DNA of 64,000 bases, from assembly GCA_964413935.1 (NCBI GenBank), contig CAYPTY010000006.1:62001-126000 (forward strand), written 5' to 3'. Under the pieces are notes generated by a model that saw only the letters and a program-made list of their open reading frames with translations, did no database searches and was not told the DNA's origin. Source of the stretch: CAYPTY01 sp964413935. Lineage in GTDB: Bacteria > Bacteroidota > Rhodothermia > Balneolales > Balneolaceae. Shown in pieces: positions 16,506-25,172 of the stretch. A program made the translations under genes and the position numbers. How positions within the stretch are numbered: the first letter of the stretch is position 1; each line of letters opens with the position of its first letter.

Positions 16506-19408
16506 AATTCTGCTCTCATGTTTTTGGGATTTATCTCACCTTCTACCACAATGGTGAATCCATTCGAGTTCATAATATCGAAGTTTGCACCAATTCGATG
16601 CGCTCGCATTTCCATGTTACGCAATCCATGGCCGGTTTTCTTAATCCCGTTTTTGGATGAACCATTGTCACGGATCAGGAAGCGGAAAGTTGAGTTGTCT
16701 GATTTCAGTTCGATGTCGACCCGGTCCCCATTGGAGTATTTGGCGATGTTATTGGCCGCCTCTTTGAAGATCAGATAGAGGTTTTCTTTCAGCTCAACCG
16801 GCAGTTTATGATCCATGTTGAGGTCGTCAAAGTTATAATTCACCCTCATGTTTTTGGATTCCAGTACATGATTGATGTAATCCTGCATGCGATCGGTCAG
16901 GTCTCCGAGGGTGTCGTTGCGAGCATCAATCGACCAGACTATATCATCCAGGGCATTTACGATATGCCGGCTCTGCCTGCCGATCTGTTGCAGTGACTTC
17001 TTAATGTCTTTGTCGATGTCGGTGGCCTGTAAGAAATCGGATTGAAGTGCAATCTCCGTGAGACTGGCACCCACATCATCGTGCAGGTCACTGGCAATGC
17101 GAACCCGCATTCGTTCGATGTCTACCATTTTGCTCACGCGCCAGTAATCGTACAGCAAAAAGATGATGGCTCCAAGAATCACCACATTCAGCACAATAAA
17201 CCACCACTGCTGCCAGAAGGGGGCATTGATCCTAAAACTGACGGATGCCCGGTTTTCGCTCCAGAGCCCGTCAGCGTTTCTGGCACGCACTTCAAACTTA
17301 TAATCTCCGGCCGGCAATGACGGATATTTGGCATTGCGATCCAGCGTGGTCTGCCAGTCCGGATCTATCCCTTTAATCCGATATTCATAGGTAATTTGCT
17401 CTGGTGCTGCGTAGTCAAGTCCTACAAAATCCACCTCGATGAAGGAGCGGTTATGAGAGAAACTGAGCAGTGATCCCAGATCATATTCCTGCCCTGAAGA
17501 GCGAATACCGGTGATATAAACTTCCGGCCGACTTGGTTTTTTTCGAAAACGATCCGGATAAAAAATACTGAGTCCGTCTACGGTACCCATCCACAGTCTT
17601 CCGTTACTGTCCTCAAAAATGGCACCCGTGTTGAGTTCGTTACCGATGAGTCCTTCCTCTTTTCGGATCACCCGAATGCCATCCAGGTTTCTCATTTCAC
17701 CCTGTTTGAAGTCCTCGTAATTGAGACGAAGCACCCCGTCATTGGTCCCAATCCAGAAATGCCCGTCCCGGGTCTGGTATACAAAATAGCTTACGGTATT
17801 GGGGAGGCCATCCTGCTCTGTGAGAACATCAAACTCGCCGTTCTTGAGTCTTGCAACACCTCCAAAGGTTGAGAACCAGATGGCAGAATCCTGTGCTACA
17901 ATAGCATGGATCACCCCGTTGTTGGGTAATCCATCTTCAACGCGAAGTGTCTGAAAGCTTTCACCATCAAATTTACTTACCCCGCCATAGGTGGCAAACC
18001 AGATATTGCCTTCCGGATCCTCAACAGCCTCCATAACGGTGTTACTGCCCAGTCCATCCGTTTCTGTGTACTGCGTGTAGGAATCTCCATCGTATAAAAC
18101 CGCTCCTTCTCCATAGGTTGAGTACCATACCTCTCCTTTTGAGGTTTCCAGAATTCCACGGATTTTGCGATACGGAAAATCATTTTCACCCTGAGAATAG
18201 ATCTTATCATTTCGAACCAGCCCGATTCCGGATCGGCTTCCCAGCCAGATTTCATCATTCCGGAAGCGGGATAAAACATAAACACGATTATCCTCAAGGC
18301 CATCGTCCTGATTATATAATCGGAAAGCTTCGCCATCAAAACGCATAAGGCCCCCACCATAGGTGGCAATCCACATATGATTGTGGCGGTCTTCCTGAAG
18401 TGCCGTTACCAGGTTATTGGAGAGTCCTTCCTCCACTGCATAATTTTCAAAATAATTGCCGGTGAACAGGTTTACGCCACCCCCGAGCGTGCCGATCCAG
18501 ATATTGCCGGATGCATCATGATAGACGTCGTGAATCAGATTGTTGGCCAGCCCGTTCTGAACCGTATAATTCATGAACTCGAAGGTATCCTCATCCATAT
18601 TCACAGAACTCAATCCCTCTTCCGTTCCTACCCAGATTGTTCCAAAATCATCCATTTGTAGACTGCTGACCCGGTTATTGACCAATCCATCCTTCTGTTG
18701 TATCACACGGAATCTGCCATTTCTAAACATGGCCAGGCCATTGCGGCTGCCCACCCAAAGCCTTTGTTTGCTTTCATCAAAATAAAGAGCCCTGAGTCTG
18801 TTCTCGGGCAGGCCATCTTCCATTCGGTAGGTCCTGAAATCTCCGTTATTAAGTGAGGAAAGTCCGTTTCTGGTTGCAAACCAGAGTACTTGATTGTTAT
18901 CCTCGGTGATTGCCCGCACTTGGTCACCGGCCAGCCCATTGTTTTCTGTGTACTGTATGAGCCGACCTTCGGTGGTCATCATCCAGACTCCGCCTCCATC
19001 GGTTCCAATCCATAAATCGCCATTGGAATCTTCAAAAAAGGTATTGATTACCTGCCCGGATAGTGGATCAAAGATTTCATCATAATAGACACTGTCATCC
19101 ACAATGTAATTGATGCCTCTGCCGGTACCGATCCAGATACGATCGCGGGAATCGCGGTACAGGGCGTATACTTTGTTGTCCTGCAAGCCAGAATCCTGAT
19201 AGTAGTTTTCAAACTCGTAACCGTTGAACTTATTAAGGCCATAGCCAGTGGCAAGCCAGATAAAACCATCTTTATCCTGAACGATATCATTGACCACCGA
19301 TTCGCTCAGACCGTTCTCAATGGAGTAGGCTCGGAAAGGGTATTTCTGGGCATGTGCAGACTGTAATCCCAGAATAATCAGCAGAATGAGGAGGCAAAAT
19401 CTTTGCAT
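16502..19408 (-). CDS. Propeller-sensor histidine kinase (Reg_prop, Y_Y_Y, HisKA_3)
   Basis: A 968-residue inner-membrane sensor kinase. Signal peptide (to about residue 20), then about 14 two-component-regulator-propeller repeats (pattern D.LWIGTDGGGVWMM, NIWIGTLGGGVNLF), a Y_Y_Y domain (YEYRIKGIDPDWQTT ... RNADGLWSEN), one transmembrane helix near residues 734-756, a HisKA_3 dimerisation domain with phospho-acceptor His776 in SDLHDDVGASLTEI, and an HATPase with N-box KEAANNIAKYS and G-box TGHGLRNMEMRA. The periplasmic part is built like Bacteroidota hybrid sensors, but here the regulator is a separate LuxR-type protein. In characterised relatives the propellers sense oligosaccharides; the ligand here is unknown. 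Confidence 0.93.
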   Translation of the reverse strand: MQRFCLLILLIILGLQSAHAQKYPFRAYSIENGLSESVVNDIVQDKDGFIWLATGYGLNKFNGYEFENYYQDSGLQDNKVYALYRDSRDRIWIGTGRGINYIVDDSVYYDEIFDPLSGQVINTFFEDSNGDLWIGTDGGGVWMMTTEGRLIQYTENNGLAGDQVRAITEDNNQVLWFATRNGLSSLNNGDFRTYRMEDGLPENRLRALYFDESKQRLWVGSRNGLAMFRNGRFRVIQQKDGLVNNRVSSLQMDDFGTIWVGTEEGLSSVNMDEDTFEFMNYTVQNGLANNLIHDVYHDASGNIWIGTLGGGVNLFTGNYFENYAVEEGLSNNLVTALQEDRHNHMWIATYGGGLMRFDGEAFRLYNQDDGLEDNRVYVLSRFRNDEIWLGSRSGIGLVRNDKIYSQGENDFPYRKIRGILETSKGEVWYSTYGEGAVLYDGDSYTQYTETDGLGSNTVMEAVEDPEGNIWFATYGGVSKFDGESFQTLRVEDGLPNNGVIHAIVAQDSAIWFSTFGGVARLKNGEFDVLTEQDGLPNTVSYFVYQTRDGHFWIGTNDGVLRLNYEDFKQGEMRNLDGIRVIRKEEGLIGNELNTGAIFEDSNGRLWMGTVDGLSIFYPDRFRKKPSRPEVYITGIRSSGQEYDLGSLLSFSHNRSFIEVDFVGLDYAAPEQITYEYRIKGIDPDWQTTLDRNAKYPSLPAGDYKFEVRARNADGLWSENRASVSFRINAPFWQQWWFIVLNVVILGAIIFLLYDYWRVSKMVDIERMRVRIASDLHDDVGASLTEIALQSDFLQATDIDKDIKKSLQQIGRQSRHIVNALDDIVWSIDARNDTLGDLTDRMQDYINHVLESKNMRVNYNFDDLNMDHKLPVELKENLYLIFKEAANNIAKYSNGDRVDIELKSDNSTFRFLIRDNGSSKNGIKKTGHGLRNMEMRAHRIGANFDIMNSNGFTIVVEGEINPKNMRAEL

Positions 19409-19458
19409 AGGCGCATTTTAATCAAGAAACGGCGGAAAGCAAAGATTAGTGGATGATA

Positions 19459-19492
19459 TAAAAAAAGCCACCAGCTGATTGCGGGTGGCTTT
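19459..19492 (-). terminator. Rho-independent terminator after rpoD
   Basis: A 9-bp stem (19464-19472 AAAGCCACC with 19484-19492 GGTGGCTTT) with an 11-base loop is followed on the minus strand by a T run (19459-19466). It lies 5 bases beyond the rpoD stop codon and separates rpoD from the kinase gene. Confidence 0.85.
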
Positions 19493-19497
19493 GGAAT

Positions 19498-20352
19498 TTA
19501 TCCCAGATAAGCTCTGAGTGCAGCGCTTCGGTTATGATGCCTTAGCTTTCTCAGTGCTTTTTCCTTTATCTGACGAACCCGTTCACGGGTGAGATCAAAT
19601 CGTTCTCCGATTTCCTCAAGCGTGAGGGAGTGTTCTCTCCCGATCCCGAAATAGAGCCGGATCACTTCCGCTTCCCGCTTGGTGAGCTTAGAAAGTGCAC
19701 GTTCGATTTCAACCTTAAGAGACTCACCCATGAGGTCGTTATCTGGGTTAGGAATCTCTTCGTTTTCGAGTACGTCCAGCAGACGGTTGTCTTCACCCTG
19801 AGCGAAGGGAGCGTCAACTGAAAGGTGTCGGCCTGAAATCTTGAGGGTATCGGCTACTTCGCCGACCGTCATTTCCAGGCTTTCTGCCAATTCGTGAGCT
19901 GATGGAATACGTTCGTACTCCTGTTCCAGCTTAGAAAGTTCTTTCCCGATTTTGTTAAGGGCACCTACCCGGTTAAGGGGCAGACGTACAATACGGCTCT
20001 GTTCAGCCAGAGCCTGTAAGATGGATTGTCTAATCCACCATACCGCATAGGAAATGAATTTAAATCCGCGGGTCTCATCGAATCGCTTGGCCGCTTTAAT
20101 CAGGCCCAGATTACCCTCATTGATCAGATCGCCGAGAGATAAACCTTGATTCTGGTACTGTTTTGCAACCGAAACCACAAAGCGCAGATTGGCTTTGGTC
20201 AGGTCTTCAAGGGCTCGCTGACTCCCCTTCTGGATTTCTTTAGCCAGACGGACTTCGTCCTCTGGCGTAATTAATTTCTCTTTTCCAATTTCATGCAGAT
20301 ATCTATCGAGTGATTCAGATTCACGCGTAGAAATACCGGAACTCTTTGCCAC
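19498..20352 (-). CDS. rpoD: Primary RNA polymerase sigma factor (RpoD/SigA, short form)
   Basis: A 284-residue sigma-70 factor. It has region 1.2 (SLDRYLHEIGKEKLIT), region 2 with KANLRFVVSVAKQYQNQGL and the promoter-melting/-10 recognition stretch FKFISYAVWWIRQSIL, region 3 from about 130, and region 4 with the -35 helix-turn-helix (LTLEEIGERFDLTRERVRQI). It lacks region 1.1 and the large non-conserved insert of proteobacterial RpoD, which is the normal form of the housekeeping sigma in Bacteroidota and relatives. Monocistronic, with its own terminator and a 163-base upstream region. I did not find a convincing consensus promoter there. Confidence 0.95.
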   Translation of the reverse strand: MAKSSGISTRESESLDRYLHEIGKEKLITPEDEVRLAKEIQKGSQRALEDLTKANLRFVVSVAKQYQNQGLSLGDLINEGNLGLIKAAKRFDETRGFKFISYAVWWIRQSILQALAEQSRIVRLPLNRVGALNKIGKELSKLEQEYERIPSAHELAESLEMTVGEVADTLKISGRHLSVDAPFAQGEDNRLLDVLENEEIPNPDNDLMGESLKVEIERALSKLTKREAEVIRLYFGIGREHSLTLEEIGERFDLTRERVRQIKEKALRKLRHHNRSAALRAYLG

Positions 20353-20515
20353 AGGCTAGTGAAATTTTATTTATGGATTGATCGATAACGATAAGAAGTG
20401 CGCAGATGATATTTGGTATTAAGCTGATTCGGTTCAAGCTTCTGATTGCAACCCACGCTTCTTGATGTAAGCAAAATAGAATGTAATATACAACTATTTA
20501 AACCAAAATTTAAGC

Positions 20516-21694
20516 TCAGTTTTTAAGCTCTTTTATCAGAAATGATTTACCGGGTAAGTTATTGTGCAAGCCAAAACCCACCGCAATACTTTTGGCTACA
20601 TCGAAAAAACCTTTTCGGGTCCCCAGATCTGTTGATTCAGCTGCATCAGCAGGGAAAAGCAGTAAGGGCACAAACTCACGGGAGTGATCGGTACTTGTGG
20701 CACAAGGGTCGTTTCCATGATCACCGGCTATGATCAGGATGTCATCCTCCTTCATTTTACTCACGATAGCCGGAATAGCACGGTCAAATTCCTGCAGGCT
20801 TCGTGCATAGCCTTCAGGATCCAGTCGGTGACCATAAAGCTGGTCAGTATCGATCAGGTTCACGAAAATAAAGCTGTTATGCGCGGCCGACATCAAACTT
20901 AACAGTTGAGCGATGCCTTCAGCATTGCTCTTTGTTTTACGATACTGGGTGAAACCCTGCCCTGCAAAAAGATCGATAACCTTCCCGATCGAATAGGTCT
21001 TCACCCCCTCTTGATTCAAGAGGCTGAGCAGATTCGGTTCGGGTGGAACCGCCGAAAAGTCCTTACGATCTGCATTCAATCGTTCGAATGTACCCGGCTT
21101 TCCGGTAAATGGCCGGGCAATCACCCTGCCAACTAAGTGTTCTCCGATTAGAATTTCTTCTCTGGCCAGTCGACACCATTCATAAAGTTGCTCAACCGGT
21201 GCTACTGTTTTATGGCAGGCAACCTGAAACACGCTGTCGGAAGAAGTGTAAACAATGGGTGCTCCGTTTTGTAGATGTTCCTCGCCGAAATCTTCTATTA
21301 CTTTTGTTCCCGATATGGGGCGATTGCATAATACTTTTGAGGAACCGGTCAACTTTGCAAAAGCATCCGTTACTTTATCAGGAAACCCATCCGGATAGGT
21401 CGGAAATGCCTGTTCCAGTCTAATACCCGCCAGTTCCCAGTGTCCCGTCGTGGAATCCTTCCCCGGTGAAACCTCCCGCATCTTGCCGGTTGCTGCAACC
21501 GGGTGATTTTCTGAAGCTACGCTTTCAAGGGCTATGACATTTCCGAGCCCCATTTTCTGGAAATTTGGCAGCTGGCAACCTGTTTCTGCACAAACGTGGC
21601 CTAGCGTATTTGCCTCTTCATCCCCATATAGATGACTGTCTTCCTGGGCACCCACTCCTAGGCCGTCAATTACAATGAGATAGCAGTTAGCCAT
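20516..21694 (-). CDS. deoB: Phosphopentomutase
   Basis: Interconverts ribose/deoxyribose 1-phosphate and 5-phosphate, linking nucleoside breakdown to central metabolism. The 392-residue protein is of the alkaline-phosphatase-superfamily metalloenzyme type: N-terminal metal Asp in VIDGLGVGAQ, the nucleophile Thr region in PGKDSTTGHWELAG, the cap domain with TKVIEDFGEEHL and YTSSDSVFQVA, and C-terminal metal ligands in IIAGDHGNDP and STDHSREFVPLL. Length is standard. It is the last gene of a tight run pepF - GAF-like - deoB with 6-base gaps, so it is probably co-transcribed with them. Confidence 0.95.
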   Translation of the reverse strand: MANCYLIVIDGLGVGAQEDSHLYGDEEANTLGHVCAETGCQLPNFQKMGLGNVIALESVASENHPVAATGKMREVSPGKDSTTGHWELAGIRLEQAFPTYPDGFPDKVTDAFAKLTGSSKVLCNRPISGTKVIEDFGEEHLQNGAPIVYTSSDSVFQVACHKTVAPVEQLYEWCRLAREEILIGEHLVGRVIARPFTGKPGTFERLNADRKDFSAVPPEPNLLSLLNQEGVKTYSIGKVIDLFAGQGFTQYRKTKSNAEGIAQLLSLMSAAHNSFIFVNLIDTDQLYGHRLDPEGYARSLQEFDRAIPAIVSKMKEDDILIIAGDHGNDPCATSTDHSREFVPLLLFPADAAESTDLGTRKGFFDVAKSIAVGFGLHNNLPGKSFLIKELKN

Positions 21695-21700
21695 GAGCTA

Positions 21701-23155
21701 TTAAATCAGGACATATTGCTCGTCATCACTCTTGACCGCTTCGTTCAACCCTTTCTTTGCTGCGGTCAGTACGGAATGGCTGTCGGAATAAAGCTGAGGG
21801 TCCAGGCGAGTGTAACCGGTTTTAAACGCGATGTCGATTTCTTTCCCGTTGCTGAGTTCGAATCCTCCCCCAACCCGGGCATTTGCAGAAGTGAGCCAGT
21901 GTTCAACCGCATCCGGAGCGGTACTTTGGATGAGATAGGCGTAAATATAGTCCGAATGAAAGCCGATCAGGCCATTGGTATTGTGGTCTGAAGGATTGAT
22001 CAGGGCTATGACATCCCGCTGCATTGTATGCAGTTCCTCAAGTCGCAATTTGGTTCTCAGTTTTGACAAATCTGCAGGAGTGATGAGTCCAAACCAGGTG
22101 TGCAGGTCAGGCCGATGCATCTCAAGTTCATTTTCGATGGCTTTTTCCCATAAATCCGGTATAAAAGCACCGTATTCATTGGTCAGCATGTCGCCATCTC
22201 CGTTTTTTTCTGAGCTTTGAATATTCAGGGCTGCTACCCGAACCAGATTGGCTATTTTGTGCTTTATGGCTTCATTAAAAACCAGCGGATCTTCATCAAA
22301 AACCAGGAAAAGTCCCTGCCTTCGTGAATGCACCAGTACAGGAACAGCAATGGATGCTCCTTCGGTACGCTGCTCCCTGGACGACAACCGTTTGGGAGTA
22401 TGATTAAAATGCATGCTGAAAACGGCTTCGCCTTTTTCCAGTGCCTGATAGGCCAGGCTTTTCTCCTCCAGTGGCAAGCCCAATGGCATGGCTTGTATGT
22501 CGCCGGGTTGAGTAAAAACGGTATTCCAGCTCTCTCCGCCCTTGGCAATAAACTGAATGGTGGAAGAGGGCACAATCTTCCGGCAGTGCTCCATCACTTT
22601 TTGAATCAGTTCCACCTTATGCATTTTGTAATCATAAGCCTGCAGCATGTCCTCATAACTTTCCCAGCGTTTCTGTACTTCATCCAGATCAACCAGTTCC
22701 AGATAGGTATTCAGTACATTGGCGATGGCATTGTTATAAGCCAGGATACTTTCCAGGATTTGCTCCATCACCAGTGGTTTTTCCGTCTCAATCACCGTTA
22801 AGGCTACGGTTTCACCCTTATTAAGAAAGGGGATTACGATGGATTGTTTCACCGGGATGAAATCGAAATAATGCTTCAGCTTTTCTTTGGGGACATCTAC
22901 CCCAACTTCCAGGGTAAGCGGTTCGGATATGTCCTTGTATGCATCCAGGTAAAACTGATCGAACTGAATGCGATCGGCGAAAATCACATTGGGTGCAAGC
23001 GTGGAATCGGCTTCCCAAACAAACTGCTCCCGTTGCTTATTCACCCAAACCAGATAGGTGGTATCGGCTCCGGTTGAAGTTCGGATCAGGTAAACCAGAT
23101 CCTGTAAGATGTGTTTAAATTCCCGTAGTGCTTTGTCGTGTCGTTCTGAACCCAT
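21701..23155 (-). CDS. Uncharacterised GAF-like protein
   Basis: A 484-residue soluble protein without signal peptide or membrane helix. The first 160 residues (TGADTTYLVWVNKQREQFVWE ... QSIVIPFLNKGETVALTVIE) and residues about 185-320 (SSTIQFIAKGGESWN ... ASIAVPVLVHSRRQGLFLVF) both have the strand order and turn pattern of GAF small-molecule-binding domains; a helical linker joins them. The C-terminal 150 residues resemble no domain I can name. There is no kinase, cyclase or DNA-binding module, so it may be a stand-alone ligand sensor. It sits between pepF and deoB, 6 bases from each. The GAF call is by pattern only. Confidence 0.6.
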   Translation of the reverse strand: MGSERHDKALREFKHILQDLVYLIRTSTGADTTYLVWVNKQREQFVWEADSTLAPNVIFADRIQFDQFYLDAYKDISEPLTLEVGVDVPKEKLKHYFDFIPVKQSIVIPFLNKGETVALTVIETEKPLVMEQILESILAYNNAIANVLNTYLELVDLDEVQKRWESYEDMLQAYDYKMHKVELIQKVMEHCRKIVPSSTIQFIAKGGESWNTVFTQPGDIQAMPLGLPLEEKSLAYQALEKGEAVFSMHFNHTPKRLSSREQRTEGASIAVPVLVHSRRQGLFLVFDEDPLVFNEAIKHKIANLVRVAALNIQSSEKNGDGDMLTNEYGAFIPDLWEKAIENELEMHRPDLHTWFGLITPADLSKLRTKLRLEELHTMQRDVIALINPSDHNTNGLIGFHSDYIYAYLIQSTAPDAVEHWLTSANARVGGGFELSNGKEIDIAFKTGYTRLDPQLYSDSHSVLTAAKKGLNEAVKSDDEQYVLI

Positions 23156-23161
23156 GCCGCC

Positions 23162-24949
23162 TTATTTGATAGATGCTGCCAGTTCTTCAGCTTCATCAAT
23201 CATCTTTTCGAAGGATGATAAACCTTTTTTCCAAAAATCAGAATCCCTGATATCCAGTCCCATCCGACCTACCAGTTCATGCGGCCACTCCGACCCGCCT
23301 GCACTCAGCAGTTCCAGATATTTGTCAGCAAAACCATTCGGCTTGCGTGTATATTCATCATAAAGAGCCAGCACCAGCAGTTCCCCGAATGCATAGGCAT
23401 ATACATAACCGGGTGTATGCAGAAAATGCGGAATGTAAGACCACCAGATGCCATACTCCTCCGTCAGTGTAACCGATTCCCCATAGAGGGCTCTCTGGGT
23501 TTGCATCCAGAATTCTGAAAACTGCTCGGTCGTTAATTCACCCTGTGTTCTGCGGGCCGTGTGCATGGCATCTTCGAAGCGGTTCATGGAAATCTGCCGG
23601 AATACGGTAGCGATGGTGTCATCAATTTTACCGATGAGCAGGGCCAGCTTCTCTCTGGGATCACTCAGTGTCTTCAGTAGTTTCTGGAACACCAGCATCT
23701 CCCCAAATACCGAAGCTGTTTCAGCCGTAGTTAATGGAGTTCCGGATTGCAGCACTCCTTGCTGACGGGATAGATACTGATGCACTCCGTGACCAAGTTC
23801 ATGAGCCAGGGTCTGCACATCCCGGATTTTACCATCAAAATTCATGAACACATAAGGGTGAACCGATGGTACCGTACTTGCAGAATAGGCCCCTCCCCTT
23901 TTTCCAGGCCGGATGGCGGCATCAATCCAGTTTTTCTCAAAAAACTCAGCCGAGATTTCTCCCATTTTTGGATGAAACTCAGCATAGGATTCATTCACCA
24001 TATCACGGGCTTCTTCCCAGCTGATGGTAGCCTGGTTCTGTAGAATGGGTGCATAACGATCATAATCAAAAAGCTCATCCAGGCCCAGTAAATCTCTTTT
24101 CAACTTGTAGTAACGTTGTACCAGCTCATAACGGCCGGTTACCGAATGCACCAGTGTTTCTACCGTTTCATCATCGGTTTCATTGGACAGGTTTCGGGAG
24201 CTGATCCAGCTGGGATATTTGCGGAGTTTGTCGGTGGTGTTCTTATCTGCCAGCAGCGTATTAAACACAAAAGTGAGGGTATGACTCAGATCCCGGAATT
24301 TGGAAGTGAGTGAGGCATGTGCGCGTTTACGCAGTTCACGGTCGCTTTCATGGAGTTTGCTCAGAACCTCCTGTTCGGTTAGCTCCTTTCCTTCCAGCTC
24401 AAATTTAGCCCTCCCAAGGCTTTCATCGAAATAACGATTCCAGGCCGAGCGTCCGGTTACGGATTTAACTGAGAGAATTTGTTCTTCCTTCTCGCTGAGC
24501 ACATGTTCTTTATACCGGCGGGAAGATTCCAGATAGTGCTTGTATGGTTTCAGCTCATCCGATTGAATCAGGTAATTGGCTTTTTCATCATCCATGGCCA
24601 GCCATTCCACATCCAGAAACACCAGCTTTTGCTGCATCTCTGAAGATAGCTCATTGGCTTCCTGTACTAGTTTACCGAATTCAGGATTGGAGGTATCGGT
24701 TGACCACTGCAGGTAGGCAAAAGATCCGATTTTACCGGCGGTGTCCTGCAATTCCTCATAGGCATTCAGCATGTTGCAGAATTCGGAAGCGCTCATTTCT
24801 GCAATCTTGCCGCGATATTTTGAGGCAAATGCCTCTGCTTGTTCCAGGATTTCTGTTTTGTCTTTAGCCAGTTCTTCTGACGTACCGGATGGGTATAAAT
24901 CGGAAAGATCCCAGTAAATCTCTTCCGCGCCTGTCTTATGTTCGCTCAT
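23162..24949 (-). CDS. pepF: Oligoendopeptidase F (M3B metallopeptidase)
   Basis: Cytoplasmic zinc endopeptidase that cleaves medium-length peptides. The 595-residue protein has the N-terminal M3 helical domain (YWDLSDLYPSGTSEELAKD), the zinc motif HELGH at residues 383-387 in LAHELGHGVHQYL, and the downstream third-ligand glutamate region TAETASVFGEML. C-terminal YGIWWSYIPHFLHTPGYVYAYAFG holds the Tyr/His residues that contact substrate in this family. Length is typical of PepF. It is the first gene of the pepF-GAF-deoB run; the 223 bases upstream are shared with the divergent 2-oxoglutarate dehydrogenase gene. Confidence 0.95.
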   Translation of the reverse strand: MSEHKTGAEEIYWDLSDLYPSGTSEELAKDKTEILEQAEAFASKYRGKIAEMSASEFCNMLNAYEELQDTAGKIGSFAYLQWSTDTSNPEFGKLVQEANELSSEMQQKLVFLDVEWLAMDDEKANYLIQSDELKPYKHYLESSRRYKEHVLSEKEEQILSVKSVTGRSAWNRYFDESLGRAKFELEGKELTEQEVLSKLHESDRELRKRAHASLTSKFRDLSHTLTFVFNTLLADKNTTDKLRKYPSWISSRNLSNETDDETVETLVHSVTGRYELVQRYYKLKRDLLGLDELFDYDRYAPILQNQATISWEEARDMVNESYAEFHPKMGEISAEFFEKNWIDAAIRPGKRGGAYSASTVPSVHPYVFMNFDGKIRDVQTLAHELGHGVHQYLSRQQGVLQSGTPLTTAETASVFGEMLVFQKLLKTLSDPREKLALLIGKIDDTIATVFRQISMNRFEDAMHTARRTQGELTTEQFSEFWMQTQRALYGESVTLTEEYGIWWSYIPHFLHTPGYVYAYAFGELLVLALYDEYTRKPNGFADKYLELLSAGGSEWPHELVGRMGLDIRDSDFWKKGLSSFEKMIDEAEELAASIK

Positions 24950-25172
24950 GAACTATTTTTGTTGAATAAGGTTCTATTGAATAGATGCACGAATATAGGC
25001 ATTCATAGCACTGAAATTAAGTACCAATTCGGCTGCGAAAGCACATAACATTATGTTCAGAACCTTTTTTTTAATGCTGTATTGCTTAATTTAAGAGCTT
25101 ATGTATCTGAACGATTTCCGGGCAGAAAATTACACCACCATCACCGTATAAATTCCAAGAGGTAAACCTCCA

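Noticed and set aside
20353..20515. Bacteroidota-type promoter (TTTG, 19-base spacer, TAnnTTTG) upstream of rpoD
   Set aside because: A partial TATTTTG is present but no -33 element lies at the right distance, so no promoter was called.
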